Assembly (NCBI GenBank): GCA_030248215.1
Contig: JASANG010003638.1
Span: 182,276-246,275, forward strand
Length of the DNA: 64,000 bases
Reading direction: 5' to 3'
Origin: Enoplolaimus lenunculus
Taxonomy: Eukaryota; Nematoda; Enoplea; Enoplida; Thoracostomopsidae
Shown here piece after piece: positions 33,785 through 45,451 of the stretch. The notes under the pieces are model-generated. The model was not told the DNA's origin. It saw only the letters and a list, made by a program, of their open reading frames with translations, and ran no database searches. A program made the translations under genes and the position numbers. Every line of letters starts with the position of its first letter. Position 1 is the stretch's first letter.

Positions 33785-33997
33785 TGAAAACCAGGCCTGT
33801 GTTGCACCTGTTGCCAGTTGACGATAGGTCTTATAACTTTCGAACCAGTAAATACTGAGGTTCAAAATTCGACATATTCTTTGCATATAATTTGCTCTAC
33901 TCATGTACTAATTTTAAGTTCAAAAACTGCAATAATTCATGAGTTTTAACACCTGTTACTGATAATAGTTGCTATACGCATTTGAAAATATGGGCCG
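33785..33997. mobile_element. CACCAGTTGGTGATAGG MITE
   Basis: GTTGCACCTGTTGCCAGTTG to TTGCTATACGCATTTGAAAA, with the interior ATATTCTTTGCATATAATTTG. A related 50-bp right-end fragment is at 34595-34643. Confidence 0.75.
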
Positions 33998-35226
33998 AGC
34001 AAAATATTTGTTAGGATGGCTCAAATTTTAAAAAATTAGAATGTCTAAAAATTGAAAATGCGATTTGTGGTCAACGCCTCTATTTCGACTGGTTTTGTAT
34101 TAGTGGTTTGTTTGTTCCGTTGGTTTCGTTCAAGTCAATCAGATAAAATGAACGATGCCAATTTAAGTGATTCAGACACAAACTGGGTTTCTGAAACTCT
34201 ACTAAAGTACAGCATAGTACTTAAGTACGTGGAAAGTAATTACTTAACAATTTTTACGTTTTTAGAATCGTACTTAAGTTTAAGGTAAATATTTAAGTTG
34301 ATGACTAAATTTTGCGGAAAACCATTCAAGTATGCTGAACCCGGTCTAATGGAAATGATAGACTCGTGGTGCCTGTTTAATATAATGCAAAGCTATTTGG
34401 CATTTTTGGTTTTACTCGAAAATGTAAAAATTAAGTTGGCGACTTAAGTAATTAGTAAAGTATAACTTAAGCTTAAGTAAAATAATTAAGTAAGATTTCA
34501 GTAATCCAGCCAATGTTTTAATTTTGTTGAAATACCACAGCATCCGTGGAATGCTTGTTTGTTGAATTCGTCCTGTCGGCGCCCCTGTACAAGACCTACC
34601 ATCAACTGGTAATAGATGCTATACTCATTTGAGAATACAAACATTTGAGCCATCAAGTATATATACCTTCAGAACTGTAGCCAAGATTTCATTTCGAAAA
34701 AGGATGTCTACGTCTAAACGTTTTTTGCGAACCAGCGTAGCGAGCGAAAAAACGTGTTGACCTACGCAAACTAATATAAGAACCTTTTTGGCTCTGTCCA
34801 GAAATTTTGAGGGGATTATATCCGCCCTATCCCACCGCCCTGGTATGTATGCGCCCTTGTATACCTTGTGCGTGGACGACACCATTTTGTGAGTTGCAAC
34901 GAACGCAACAAAACAGCGAAGTTATCAGTAGAACACAGTGAACAAACAGGCACCGGCAATAGTTTATGTCTGATCGATGCATCCTTAAACATAGAAAAAA
35001 CTATTTAAATTTACTAAATTTCAGTCTATTTTTAAAAACTAAAATTTCCTAAATCTAAAACCTCACTGGTGAACAATTTTCAGCAGCGCTTAGAAATATT
35101 AGCAATCCAGTGTGGGTAGCCAACACAACGAGAGCGGTTTGCTATTTTAGTGGTAAGCAAATTTGAAAAATATGAGTCAAAAATTGTTAATGTCAAAATT
35201 TAACAAAATCTCACAAGGTTTGCTTT
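33998..35226. other. No gene recognised
   Basis: Includes an ACTTAAGTA-rich stretch (34190-34500). The missing FGFRL1 signal-peptide exon could lie here or further up, but no hydrophobic leader with a good donor was seen. Confidence 0.4.
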
Positions 35227-35604
35227 CTACTTTACAAGAATTATACTAAAATTGTATTTGGGTTGTTGCTTCGCCTGTTTTATTTCGTCAACATAATTGC
35301 ACCCTGGCGTATGCAATAAGTATCTGTTTATTGGAGGACCTATAGCATCGTATTGGTTCATAGCAAGAAAGGGATCAAAGGACGGTAGCTCGGGATGACC
35401 TAAAAATTGTTTTTGTTCTGCAGTTAGGTAACGCTTAAACAAGCCATCACCAAAGGGTCGCATTAGGTGCTCTGCTCTTCTGGAACATTCCTGGATCCTT
35501 CATTCCGTAGAAAAGTTTTAACCTCATCTGTGAGCCATCAAAACCATTATATGCGTTTCGAACGAATATTTTAAGTCCCTCAAACAAGGCCGGGCTGGCT
35601 ACTG
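35227..35604 (-). pseudogene. Unidentified coding stretch, apparently frameshifted
   Basis: On the minus strand, sequence after acceptor GTAG (35605) reads SPALFEGLKIFVRNAYNGF and continues to DPGMFQKSR. Coding character then continues in another frame (GDGLFKRYLTAEQKQFLGHP, later FDPFLAMNQYDAIGPPINRY), ending at a stop near 35227. A one-base shift near 35470 separates the two parts. Composition, with Trp, Tyr, Cys, Gly and Pro well spread, looks like a globular protein rather than chance. I do not recognise the family. It could be a decayed gene copy, or a real gene with a sequencing error. It lies upstream of the FGFRL1 Ig1 exon on the same strand. Confidence 0.4.
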
Positions 35605-35813
35605 GCATGCATGTCAACTAAAACTTGCAAACCCAAACCAAACTTCACCGTAGAAATGGTTTCTATGGTTAACGTAGCGAGCAATAGCTCAATGAACTCA
35701 CATTTGATGTTGAGTTGAAATAATGACTGCGTAGAACGCGACGTTGGCCAGAAAACTGTCTTTAAGTAATGATTTTGGTTCAAAAATTGAATTCAAATTT
35801 CGATAAATTCAGA

Positions 35814-35925
35814 CCGTCTTCAGTTTGATTAAACGCCACACGACTCAGTACTGGATAACTGCAATAAGTCGGATCGTTGCTAATAAACTCAATCGCATAC
35901 GGGGCCCAATACACTGGTTCACCCC
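35814..35925 (-). CDS. Candidate exon of the same unidentified gene
   Basis: Acceptor CATGTTAG|G, then an open frame reading EPVYWAPYAIEFISNDPTYC and SRVAFNQTED. If GACG|GTCTGA is the donor, it joins the 35604 exon in phase. The donor is weak; without it the frame stops about 40 bases on. The edges are provisional and the family unknown. Confidence 0.35.
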
Positions 35926-36155
35926 TAACATGAGTAATAATTGTTTTTTGTTAAATTTGTAAATATATTCAAATAAGATATATCCTATATTTCCTAAAAT
36001 AATTAATTATAATTTTTAGGTAAATTCTCAAAGCAACGATCAAAGTTGATCAATGGCGAAGCCAGAATTTTACCGGTGGCAGAAAATGTAAGTTTTTTGC
36101 GTTTTGAAATTTTACTGTTTTGAAAACTTAAAAAGCAAAATATTTGGTTATTTTA

Positions 36156-36832
36156 ATGCGGGCTTCACGTTATAACCGGGGCAGGTGGGACACGGTTTGT
36201 CCCATGTTGATTCGACGTCAGCGTTAAAGTTCGGGCTCTTATATCGGGTCAACAGACAAAACTCGAATGTCATATGACATTAGCTTACAAACCACCGCTT
36301 TCAAATGATCAATGTGTATATGGGACGGTATGTCACGTAATACTGTGGGACATTTATGCGAATATCATATGATATGCCAAAATTTCAACGAATATCATAT
36401 GGTATTCAGCGGGACAGTGTAACCTTTGGGTACTAATAAATGAATGAAAAGTTGGACGGCAGAGGCACAAACGTGCTTTAAATACCAAATACATGCCTGC
36501 AAATCGTTTCCGACACAAAATCACTTAAAACCACAGCTTCATAATTCAAAAATTCAAATTTCAAGTTCTAGTATCATATGATATTTAACAGGACAATTTG
36601 GGTATGTTACCTCAACAATGCAGACATTTGAAAATATATCATATGATATTCGCAGACAATTCGAATATCATATGATATTGAAGGACAAAAGGTGACCTAC
36701 ACATGATATTAGCAGACAAATACGATTTTTTGAATACGATATCGTGTCTACAAGCAGACAAAATGTGACGCAATAGTCTAATAGGGACAAAGCGTGTCCC
36801 AAGCTGCCCCGGTTATAACGTGAACCCCGCAT
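36156..36832. mobile_element. Inverted-repeat element with CATATG palindrome array, copy B
   Basis: 677 bp. The ends ATGCGGGCTTCACGTTATAA and TTATAACGTGAACCCCGCAT are inverted, with GGGACACGGTTTGTCCC just inside. Dyads such as AATATCATATGATATT occur near 36268, 36364, 36402, 36568, 36637, 36663 and 36702. Confidence 0.88.
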
Positions 36833-36890
36833 GAGACTAGAAAATGTGCCGAAAACGCAACATTTTTAAACTGGAGTTGTTCGAATGTTT

Positions 36891-37047
36891 GGCCCATGTA
36901 AAGATCAGGGGCGGAACGTTTTTCTGTGGGATTAGAAAAGAGTAAGCTTTAAGCTTTTAGGCTTAGGCTTAGGAATATGCTTAGGATTAGGCTTAGGCTT
37001 AGGAATATGCTTATAATACAGTTCCGCCCCTGTTCGTTACATTAGCC
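36891..37047. mobile_element. TTAGGC-type hAT-like MITE
   Basis: Starts GGCCCATGTAAAGATCAGGG and ends CCCCTGTTCGTTACATTAGCC without its last base. Exact 8-bp duplication GAATGTTT at 36883-36890 and 37048-37055. Confidence 0.9.
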
Positions 37048-37055
37048 GAATGTTT

Positions 37056-38289
37056 TTAGTAATTTAAGGTAGAATAAGAAGGTCTACCGTGCAATACAAT
37101 AAACTCAACCTCGGGCCAAGAAGTAACTTTCATCCAATTATAGTTATTCTACGCGCCCTCTTCGATTCTATTGGCTGTTTAAAATGATTAAACGACTCTG
37201 CGAACTCGGAAAGATTTGTGTTTGCTCAAATTTCAAACGATAACTGATTACTTTGATGCACAACGCAATCAATAACGTCTATTCGAATTCTTAGTCATAA
37301 ATTATGGTCACGCAAAACTGAGTAACAGCGCATTTGAACTTAAAACATTATTTTCTTAAATTTAAAACAATTCAAACCCGTACCCAGGTCACCTTGCTAA
37401 ACTGGACGATTGGAGCATTTTTACGAGTGGCACACAATGGTTTGCGATCATTTGACAACCAAAATTGAAATTTTTCCAAGTGGAGGCAGGCGAAAATTGT
37501 CCGACGAAAACTGTACCCCCACCACCTGGCCCCCCTCTGACTACGGGTCCAAATGATGTGTTAAAATTGATTAATTAACGTAAAAATTGCAATGCCAAGT
37601 ATTTACTTAAAGGCTAACTGTTCTAGCAATTTGCGACAATTATGCGTTAAAATAGTTGAGACTAAAATCACACAGCCAGTCAGTGGAAAATCCAGGATCT
37701 CAAAATGGGGGGCGGGCAAAATTTCACAGGCTATAAACTGATTTTTGATCCACACGCAAACCACGAACTATTGCCATGAAATTGACTTGTTTATGTTCGT
37801 TCAATTGAGATGAATCACAATCACGATTCGTTGTGAAAGCAGTTATGTGTTTAGGGTCGTTACTACCGTAACAGGGACACGCGATGTTGCCCGGCACAAT
37901 AACTGTACAGTGCAGCCCTAAACATATCTCGTCCTTTTGTAGACTCTTAGTCTTTGTAAGCGTTACAGATAAAAACTGTCATTGGCAAAAGTTTTCTAGT
38001 CTCACAACCACAACTTTTTGCCGCATCTTCGTTGTATCGCCTAATGCTGTTTAATTTGGGAAATTTAGTAAAAAATCACTCAAAAACGGGACATAAACGT
38101 AAAATATTTCAACTTTTGTTATATTTGAAACAGTATCGCGTTTAAAAATGATAAATATCAAACGAACTGTATATAATCGCCAAATCTGGTCGTATTTTTG
38201 ACATTTTTCCTATTTAAAACAATGTATATATTACAGTAGATAATGCACAAATGAATGGACAAAAGCAACTAATCGATAGTCGTGGCATA
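37056..38289. other. No gene recognised
   Basis: AT-rich unique-looking DNA, with no open frame longer than chance and no repeat family identified. Confidence 0.45.
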
Positions 38290-38868
38290 TAATTTAACAC
38301 ATTTTTTTTAATTTAAGACATTTTGTTGAATTTAAAACATTTTTGTTAATTTAAGACATTTTGTTGAATTTAAGATGTATTTGTTAAATTTAAGACATTT
38401 TTGTTAAATTTAAAACATTTTTGTTAAATTGAAATTTTTGTTGAATTTAAGATATTTTTGTTAAATTGAAGACATTTGTGTTGAATTTAACACATTTTTG
38501 TTGAATTTAAGACATTTTTGTTGAATTTAAGATGTATTTGTTAAATTTAAGACATTTTTGTTAAATTTAAAACATTTTTGTTAAATTGAAGACATTTGTG
38601 TTGAATTTAACACATTTTTGTTGAATTTAAGACATTTTTGTTGAATTTAAGATGTATTTGTTAAATTTAAGACATTTTTGTTAAATTTAAAACATTTTTG
38701 TTAAATTGAAATTTTTGTTGAATTTAAGATATTTTGTTGAATTTAAGATGTATTTGTTAAATTTAAGACATTCAATTTAAAACATTTTTGTAAAATTTAA
38801 GAAATTTTTGTTAAATTTAAGACATTTGTGTTGAATTTAACACATTTTTGTTGAATTTAAGACTTTTT
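38290..38868. repeat. ~20-bp AT-rich minisatellite with higher-order structure
   Basis: About 28 units of TTTTTGTTAAATTTAAGACA-like sequence. A longer module with GAATTTAAGATGTATTTG recurs near 38364, 38523, 38643 and 38736, so blocks of several units were copied together. Confidence 0.9.
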
Positions 38869-39552
38869 GTGCTAAATATGATTTACGACAAAGCGAAAAT
38901 GTAAACACTAATTGCGAGCCAATGAGCACATTTTACTAAAAACGCAAATAATTCAAAAATTGCGTCGTCATAAATTATCCTCGAGCAAAGAATTACAGTA
39001 ATCGTGTTTTTGAATTGTTGAAATTTGAATATTCGACACAAAATTCTCACAGGTTGCGCACGGGAAGCGTAAAGCAACAGTACTGAGGTCAGTTCCAGCT
39101 CACATTTGCCGAAACAGTATACCTTTTGATATGAACGACATAAAATTAAAAATGCGGTTTGTAACAAATATTCAAATGAGCCACTATATTTTTAAGCATC
39201 GGGGCTTCCTAGAATTTCAGAGTTGGTTCAGTTTCTTGTGAGTTCAATTTTAAATCTGTTTGTATATAAATCTTTATTTTGAAATTATCAAAATTTGGCA
39301 AAATATACGCTTTGCCATTCAGCGTTCTCTTACGCTACAGCTTAGGCGTGGGATTTAAACTTAGGTATGAGAGTTAGGCTAAGTTTACAGAATCAAGTGC
39401 ACAACAGTCAGAACAATACGGGGCGGACACAGCCCACACGCGACATATTTGAACCATCCAAAGTTTACGACGATTTCCCAGCTAACGCTAATTTAGACTG
39501 CAAGCCCTGCGACCGATAGCAGCATGTAAAAATGAAAAACAACAAACTGAAC

Positions 39553-39981
39553 ACAGGGTTGATATTCTCAATAAAATGTATATAGCAACTATCATCAGTT
39601 AGTAATAAGTGTTCAAACTCACTAACTATTGCAGTTGTTGAATTCAAATTTGCTACAACACAGCTAATCATATGCGACAAATGTTTTGAATTTTGAACCT
39701 CAGCATTTACTATGGTTCGAAAGTTATAAGACCTATCGTCAACTGGTGATGGGTGCTAGACACATTGGCCCATGTATAGAACAGGACCGAATCGTTTTCT
39801 GCTTGGGATCAAATGGAGTCAGATTAAGTTTGACTATTTTTTGCTTAGGCTTAGGCTTGGGCTTGGGCTTGGGCTTAGGCTTAGGCTTATGCTTAGGCTT
39901 AGGCTTAGGCTTAGGCTTAGGCTTATACTACTGTTCCGGCCCTGTTCTATACATGAGACGACACATTTCGAGAATACGGGC
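39553..39981. mobile_element. CACCAGTTGGTGATAGG MITE interrupted by a TTAGGC MITE
   Basis: Left end GATATTCTCAATAAAATGTA. The right end is split at 39766/39968. Removing the insertion restores GGGTGCTAGACACATTTCG and then AGAATACGGGCC. Confidence 0.85.
39767..39959. mobile_element. TTAGGC-type hAT-like MITE nested in another MITE
   Basis: Starts GGCCCATGTATAGAACAGG. Interior of about 15 TTAGGC/TTGGGC hexamers. Ends CTGTTCTATACATGAGAC. Exact 8-bp duplication GACACATT at 39759-39766 and 39960-39967. It interrupts the right end of the older ~215-bp MITE at 39553-39981. Confidence 0.92.
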
Positions 39982-41284
39982 CTAGAAATGAGAAACTATA
40001 TATACAATGCTAAAATAGCAACTAATACACTTAACATATATGTATATACATTTAATACATAAATAATATCGTTGATAAAACAGAAATGGCGAGTGAACAA
40101 CATTTCGAGCACAAAATGATTTATTCGAGCGTCGTTCGTACATTTGTCATTTTTAAGACAAAATTATTTTCTGTGTCTTTTCTCTTATTCTCTCCCCCCA
40201 TCCGATGTTTATACACAAAGCTTTGATTATGGAGAGTTGGTAAAACATAAATAACAAAACATTGCGAATGTAATAGCGTACAACCTCTCTCGCCAGGTTT
40301 CAAAATCCAAATATGGATTATTTTTCGGGGTTTGATTCCTGGTTCCCCTCGTCCACATTCGCCATTAGGCTTCACCCCCCCATTGCATATATGACAGTAG
40401 CGAGGAAAGTATACACAGATGGTAAAGTACATTGCAAATTTTTCAACTGACAAAATAAGCATTTTTAAAACAGGCTTTCAATTGAGCAAATACGTCTCTG
40501 CAGTTGAATGTTTAGTTTTCTCACCCTGTCATTCTACCGGTATCTGGTATCACGACAACTCGTCGACCCGACAATTTGTCGGCTGCCGATTAAAAAAGCT
40601 AAAACATTCATGGAAGCTGTGGCATTTTTACAATTCGGTGGACTTGACCAAAATTACTCTGTATTGAATATGCCAGTTATATGAACTCCAGTAAAATACA
40701 GACGTGGGAACATTTGAAATCATCTGCCAACAGGAACGGAGCGATGGTTGGAACGGAAAAATAGCCGAATTATGTTCCGGGGCGGACGGCGAAAAATGTG
40801 ATATAACTGCGGCATTAATAAATTCGGTTACAGCATTCATCAAAATTGCTTAAACGCAGCGCATTGTAGTCATTGCAATGCGGAATATTTATTGCTACGG
40901 GCAAAAAACAACATTTTCGCCAACGATGTGTTCCACAATTCGGCTTATAAACGGGGCAATACCCCGGTTTTCCATTGGTTGCAAACACGACGTTTATTAG
41001 CCCGAACGCAACAGGTTCTCGCAAATTGTTTTTAAACAATCAATAACGGGCTACGGTAGAATTTTTTTATACATCAGGCAAACTACGAAAAACGGGTTAA
41101 ACTGGTCAGTTGGTCACAGAGGTGAATGTTGGTTCACCTGGCTATTTTTTGCTAATCGTTCAATAGCAAACGGCCGACGGTCTATTCTCAATTTGATCTC
41201 AGATCGAATTTTAAGTTGAAATTTGAACTTACAGACTCTCAGTGGTACTGTAATGACACGCCCTATACTTGTCGTCCCTCTGGT
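39982..41284. other. No gene recognised
   Basis: Short open frames on both strands (up to ~113 codons) lack motifs. Confidence 0.4.
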
Positions 41285-41518
41285 ATCGCATGTGAGTAAA
41301 CTCACGTACGAATACCGTAAGGTGACGTAGCGAAGCGGACGACGCCGGACGTCGTCGTAAGTATAGCGCCATCAAGGTAGCGCTAAACTATCGACGCCGT
41401 CTGTCACCTTCCGACGCCGTCCGTAACCGTACTTCACCGTAGAGTCTGTGTGAAGTACTCACATACGATACCGTTTCGTTACGGACAGCGCCGGACGATA
41501 AGTATAACGCCACCCTAA
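41285..41518. mobile_element. GC-rich CGTACG palindromic elements, two adjacent copies
   Basis: ACGTACGAATACCGTAAGGT to GTATAGCGCCATC, then a second unit from GCGCTAAACTATCGACGCCG to AAGTATAACGCCACCC. It contains multiple GACGCCG(T/G)CCG motifs and their inverses. Confidence 0.65.
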
Positions 41519-41811
41519 AACGGTTGTAAATGATTCTTGCATTACACGTCATGAGTAGCTAATTGCAAATGCACTGCGCAGCGTTTGTGTGGGTAGCAAT
41601 TATGACACGAATGTGCAGTACAATCTCCCACCACAAGTCGTGAAATCTCGGACTCGAGGGTCATTGTTTCACAGCCAAGGGATTGTGGACCCAGAAATTT
41701 TTGACCGGAGGGAGCAGGGGGCGGCTTGCAACAAACAGATGGTTCAATTCATAACTGGAAATAGAAACTGTTCATGCGAAATAGGGTTAACGAATTAAAT
41801 ATATACACAGG

Positions 41812-41995
41812 ACGGGAGCAGCCACCTTCCATAACCCCATTTGGGGGGGCACCCGAAAACGGGGCCCCATTTGAAAAATACTTTGATGATCGTACGTAGC
41901 CCCTACCCTGGAATTTTGAGGGACCTCCATCGTAGCCTACTTCGACACTGTAGTATACAAAAAATTGCTGTTTTGTTCGATCGAGCCTAATCGAA
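41812..41995. repeat. GGGAGCAGCC dispersed repeat, copy 1
   Basis: CGGGAGCAGCCACCTTCCAT, CCTGGAATTTTGAGGGACC and CCTACTTCGACACTG recur at 56378-56560. They also recur inverted at about 53755-53940 (AGGATTTTGGAGGGCTCCACC). Confidence 0.6.
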
Positions 41996-42754
41996 ACCAA
42001 CCTGTCTTCCTAAGCAATGTTATTGGCCAATTGAAATAATCACAAGAATATGATTTTAAGACAGCCCAACTCGAATGCAAAATTCGAATCTAAAAGTTGA
42101 ATATTTCTACGTTCCGGAACGCTAAGTTCAACAACAAATAACCCAAAATATATACGTTTCGCGCAATACTAATATTATGCATCTACTTTTCGGTTTATGA
42201 TATATAGCAGGGGTACTTGGTTATGTGTGCGCCTGGTATAATGATTTATTACACCCCCGAAACGCAAATATTGCTTCTCTGGGCACGGTTTCGGATCTAT
42301 ACCGGGTGGGGGGGCACCTAAGCCACACGTTGCCACAGGGAATGAGACAAGAGTTGTGTTAAGATTTAATGCCTAAGATTGCGGTTTGGCTTATCATTCG
42401 CTTTGCTCGTTTGCATTTTTGAGTCGAGGTCTGTCTAAAATTTTGAAATATGCCACTGTGTGTACAGGCGTCCCTTGAAATGTATCTACAGCGTTGATAC
42501 AGGCGGCTAGAAAAGCATAAATATATGGTCTCACCCGCACACCCATGAAAAACCACTTTATAATAACTGTGACTACAGTGCACGAGGAACGAACAAAGGA
42601 TGCTGGGTGACACAGACATGACTTAAGTACGACTTTAAACGTAAATAGCGATTTTGGTTCAGCTTTTAGCTACGTTTTTAACTTAAAGGAAATGTTTTTG
42701 AATAAATATTTTCTATGAATTTATAAAATGATTGTCTGAAATCAACACCTATTT

Positions 42755-42975
42755 TTCAAACTAATATTTCAATCGCCGTAAGGTCCGTAGGTCAACTTTA
42801 TGCAGACCGTCGAATCGTTGAAATGTGAGCTTAGAAAGTCAGCGTATTTTTCGCATTTGATTTGTTCGACTTCTGTGCCAAGTTTAAGATATGCAATTTG
42901 CACGAGTTAAACAGTTAGAAAACCTATTGCTAATTGCTGATAGATGCTACACACATTTGATAATATATTCTATTA
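42755..42975. mobile_element. CACCAGTTGGTGATAGG MITE, diverged
   Basis: Interior TTTTTCGCATTTGATTTGTT and right end GATAGATGCTACACACATTTG are recognisable; the left end is weak. A left-end-like fragment occurs at 43658-43720. Confidence 0.65.
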
Positions 42976-43124
42976 TGGATTTATCACTTTGTTCAAGGAA
43001 GCATATGTTCTTAAGCCATGCTTCAATCCCTGCAAACTCTGGAAATGGGCTGAAGAATACATACTTGCCTACACCTCGTAGAAGTGTCTATGACCTCAAA
43101 CAGCTACAGCTTCTATTACCAGTT

Positions 43125-43552
43125 AGGGTTGTGCTATTACTTTTGTCGACCTCCGGCCCCCCCCCTCCCCGGCCCACCCCACCCCCGTCCGGCGCCATCT
43201 GTCAACCGTACGGCACCGCCCGTCACCCGTCCGGCGCCGTCCATCACCGTGCATCACCCGACGGTCACCATGAGTCACCCGTCCGGCGCCATCTGTCAAC
43301 CGTCCACCCGCCCCACCGTCCGGCCATCCAACACCGTGCATCACCCGACGGTCACCACACCCCCCCCCGCCCCACACCCCACCCCCCCGGTCACCCGTCC
43401 GGCGCCGTCCATCACCCGTCAGTCACCATGAGCACCCCGCGCCCCACACCAACCAAATAACTCACGTACGATAACGTACGGTGACCAATGGCGACGGGCG
43501 GAACCGTACGGGCGACGGACGGCGCCGGACGTCAAGTACAGCGCAACCGTTC
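43125..43552. mobile_element. GC-rich CGTACG palindromic element with internal amplification
   Basis: The left end GGGTTGTGCTATTACTTTTG and right end GTCAAGTACAGCGCAACC are mirrored. The left arm is expanded by imperfect repeats of CACCCGTCCGGCGCC and CATCACCCGACGGTCACCA. The Pro/Ala/Thr-rich reading frames here come from the repeat and are not genes. Confidence 0.75.
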
Positions 43553-43812
43553 GTAATAGATTTTCAAACAAGCAAACCTCTGCATTTGCAACTCAGAAAT
43601 TGGTCAGAGTTGTGGAAAATATCCGAAACATAAATCATATCCAATCTGATAAAGCATAATTCAAATACCACTTACCAGTTGGTGATAGGTGCTACACCTA
43701 AGTGAGAATACCGGCTTTAAGGATGTACCTCTCGGATTTAGTTTCGGGAGAGCGTTTGTAGATCCTTATTTAAACGTTGGTTCCTTTTACTTTGAAGTCC
43801 TGAAGGTTAATC

Positions 43813-44082
43813 GAGTTAATTCTTTCACTCATATACTTTGAGCAATTAAATAGAAATAATATACGAGCAATACAGATACTGTGAGCAGTGTTTAACAATT
43901 CTAACATATGTGCGCAGTGCAAAACTCCACAAGCCGTGAGAGCCCCCTCGGACTCGAGCGTCAAGCTCCTATAGCTCAGTGGTCATCGTAAATGCCTGCC
44001 ACCCGTGAGACTGGAGATCGGATCTTACCGTGAAATTTACATCTAATCTAAATTGAAAATATACATGTGAGAAAGGATTAAT
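43813..44082. mobile_element. Inverted-repeat element carrying a tRNA-like segment, copy 2
   Basis: The same architecture as 547-820: GAGTTAATTCTTTCACTCA and ATGTGAGAAAGGATTAAT ends, the shared core GAGAGCCCCCTCGG, and an A box TATAGCTCAGTGGTCATCG that is better than in copy 1. The B box is decayed (GGAGATCGGATCTTA). The two copies align over most of their length. Confidence 0.65.
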
Positions 44083-44521
44083 GAAAAAGTTCTCAGTTAG
44101 AAAGTGAATTATTTTCTTGTCTCTGTATAAATTTACACCCGTGGCATGATAAGCAAAACACAATTGGAACAAAATACAACCCGTAATCGGCGAGTGCCTG
44201 CCTCTTCGATGATAATAAGCATAAAACCAAGTGCCAATAAACCAAACATCTTTGACACAGCTTGAACTGGCTGAGCTGGTTGCATTAACTGGTTTGTTGC
44301 CCAAAATATGCCGTTATTTGACTTAGACTGAAAAACGGCTTAGGCAAACAACTAATTTTACGATCTTCCATAAAATGACTTACTTAATTTAGGTTTGGCC
44401 TGAAAACGTTGCAATAACCAGTTGCCACAAAAATAGCCAGATCTCAATTTCAATTCATAAGAGTTACATGTTATATATATATATATATTATATATGACAG
44501 TTGCAAACAAATTTTACACTA

Positions 44522-44675
44522 AGGGTTGTGCTAAATTTGACGTCCGACGCCGTCCGTCACCATACGTTATCGTACGTGAATTATTTATGTACGATACTGC
44601 ACGGTGACGGACAGCGCCGTACGGATGACGGATGGAGCCAGACGTCAAAGAAAGTATAGCGCAACCCTAATTCAA
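44522..44675. mobile_element. GC-rich CGTACG palindromic element, compact copy
   Basis: About 150 bp: GGGTTGTGCTAAATTTGACG to AAGTATAGCGCAACCC, with CACCATACGTTATCGTACGTG near the centre. The most symmetric copy here. Confidence 0.8.
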
Positions 44676-45451
44676 CAAATGCTCAGCAATGTTCAATAAC
44701 GAAACCGCTGGTGTATATATACATTTGCCAGACGGCTATTATACTTTTAGGCCAAGTTTCCAGGCTCAGAAAAATTCCTGATTAAAGGCTTGCAAAAATA
44801 GATTTCTGCGATTCAAAAACTTCTAAATTTCTGGCCAAATGACAAGAACAACGCGAGCACAAACACACGACCCTGATGTTACAAATTGGACAAACAAATA
44901 ACCACTGCACCATTCTGCACGCCAGTCAGGCTGCATATGACGTCAACAGTATAAATGTTAACACGTGTTTAACTAGCAAACATATTACTCAGTGCAATAT
45001 ATTACACATATCACGGAATTGAACTGGAAATGGATATACCGGAACCGGAAACAGAATCGGAAAGTATAAAACAATCGTCCTCATTTTTAATAATGAAAAT
45101 TATATTTTTAGATCCAAATTAACTTTTAATTAGTGACGGCGAACTGTTGCTAATAATAAAGAAACTTTTGGTCGAAAAATACCACATTTATTTAATAGCG
45201 GAACCGGACATTTAAAATATTGGATTTCTGATTAATACCAGGAATGTGATGACGCCTTGTCATTGAATTGGCCAATACCATAATTCAACAGAACGCAACG
45301 CATCCATATCCGGCAGGCAATCGACATCCGGTGTCGGCTCAGGCTGAATTTTTGCTAATATTCTGGCAACTTCGGTAGTGAAAATTGTTTAATTTTATAA
45401 ATGTGTAAGGATGTCAGTATGCAGTCGATGTTAACACCGCAGTCGGATGAA

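Noticed and set aside
34625..34885. Possible signal-peptide exon for FGFRL1 on the minus strand
   Set aside because: The frame overlaps a MITE fragment, its hydrophobic part is internal, and no phase-1 donor is present.
43084..43460. Pro/Thr/His-rich frames resembling extensins or mucins, and a Gly-rich antisense frame
   Set aside because: They arise from the CACCCGTCCGGCGCC repeats of a palindromic element, with no splice or start context.
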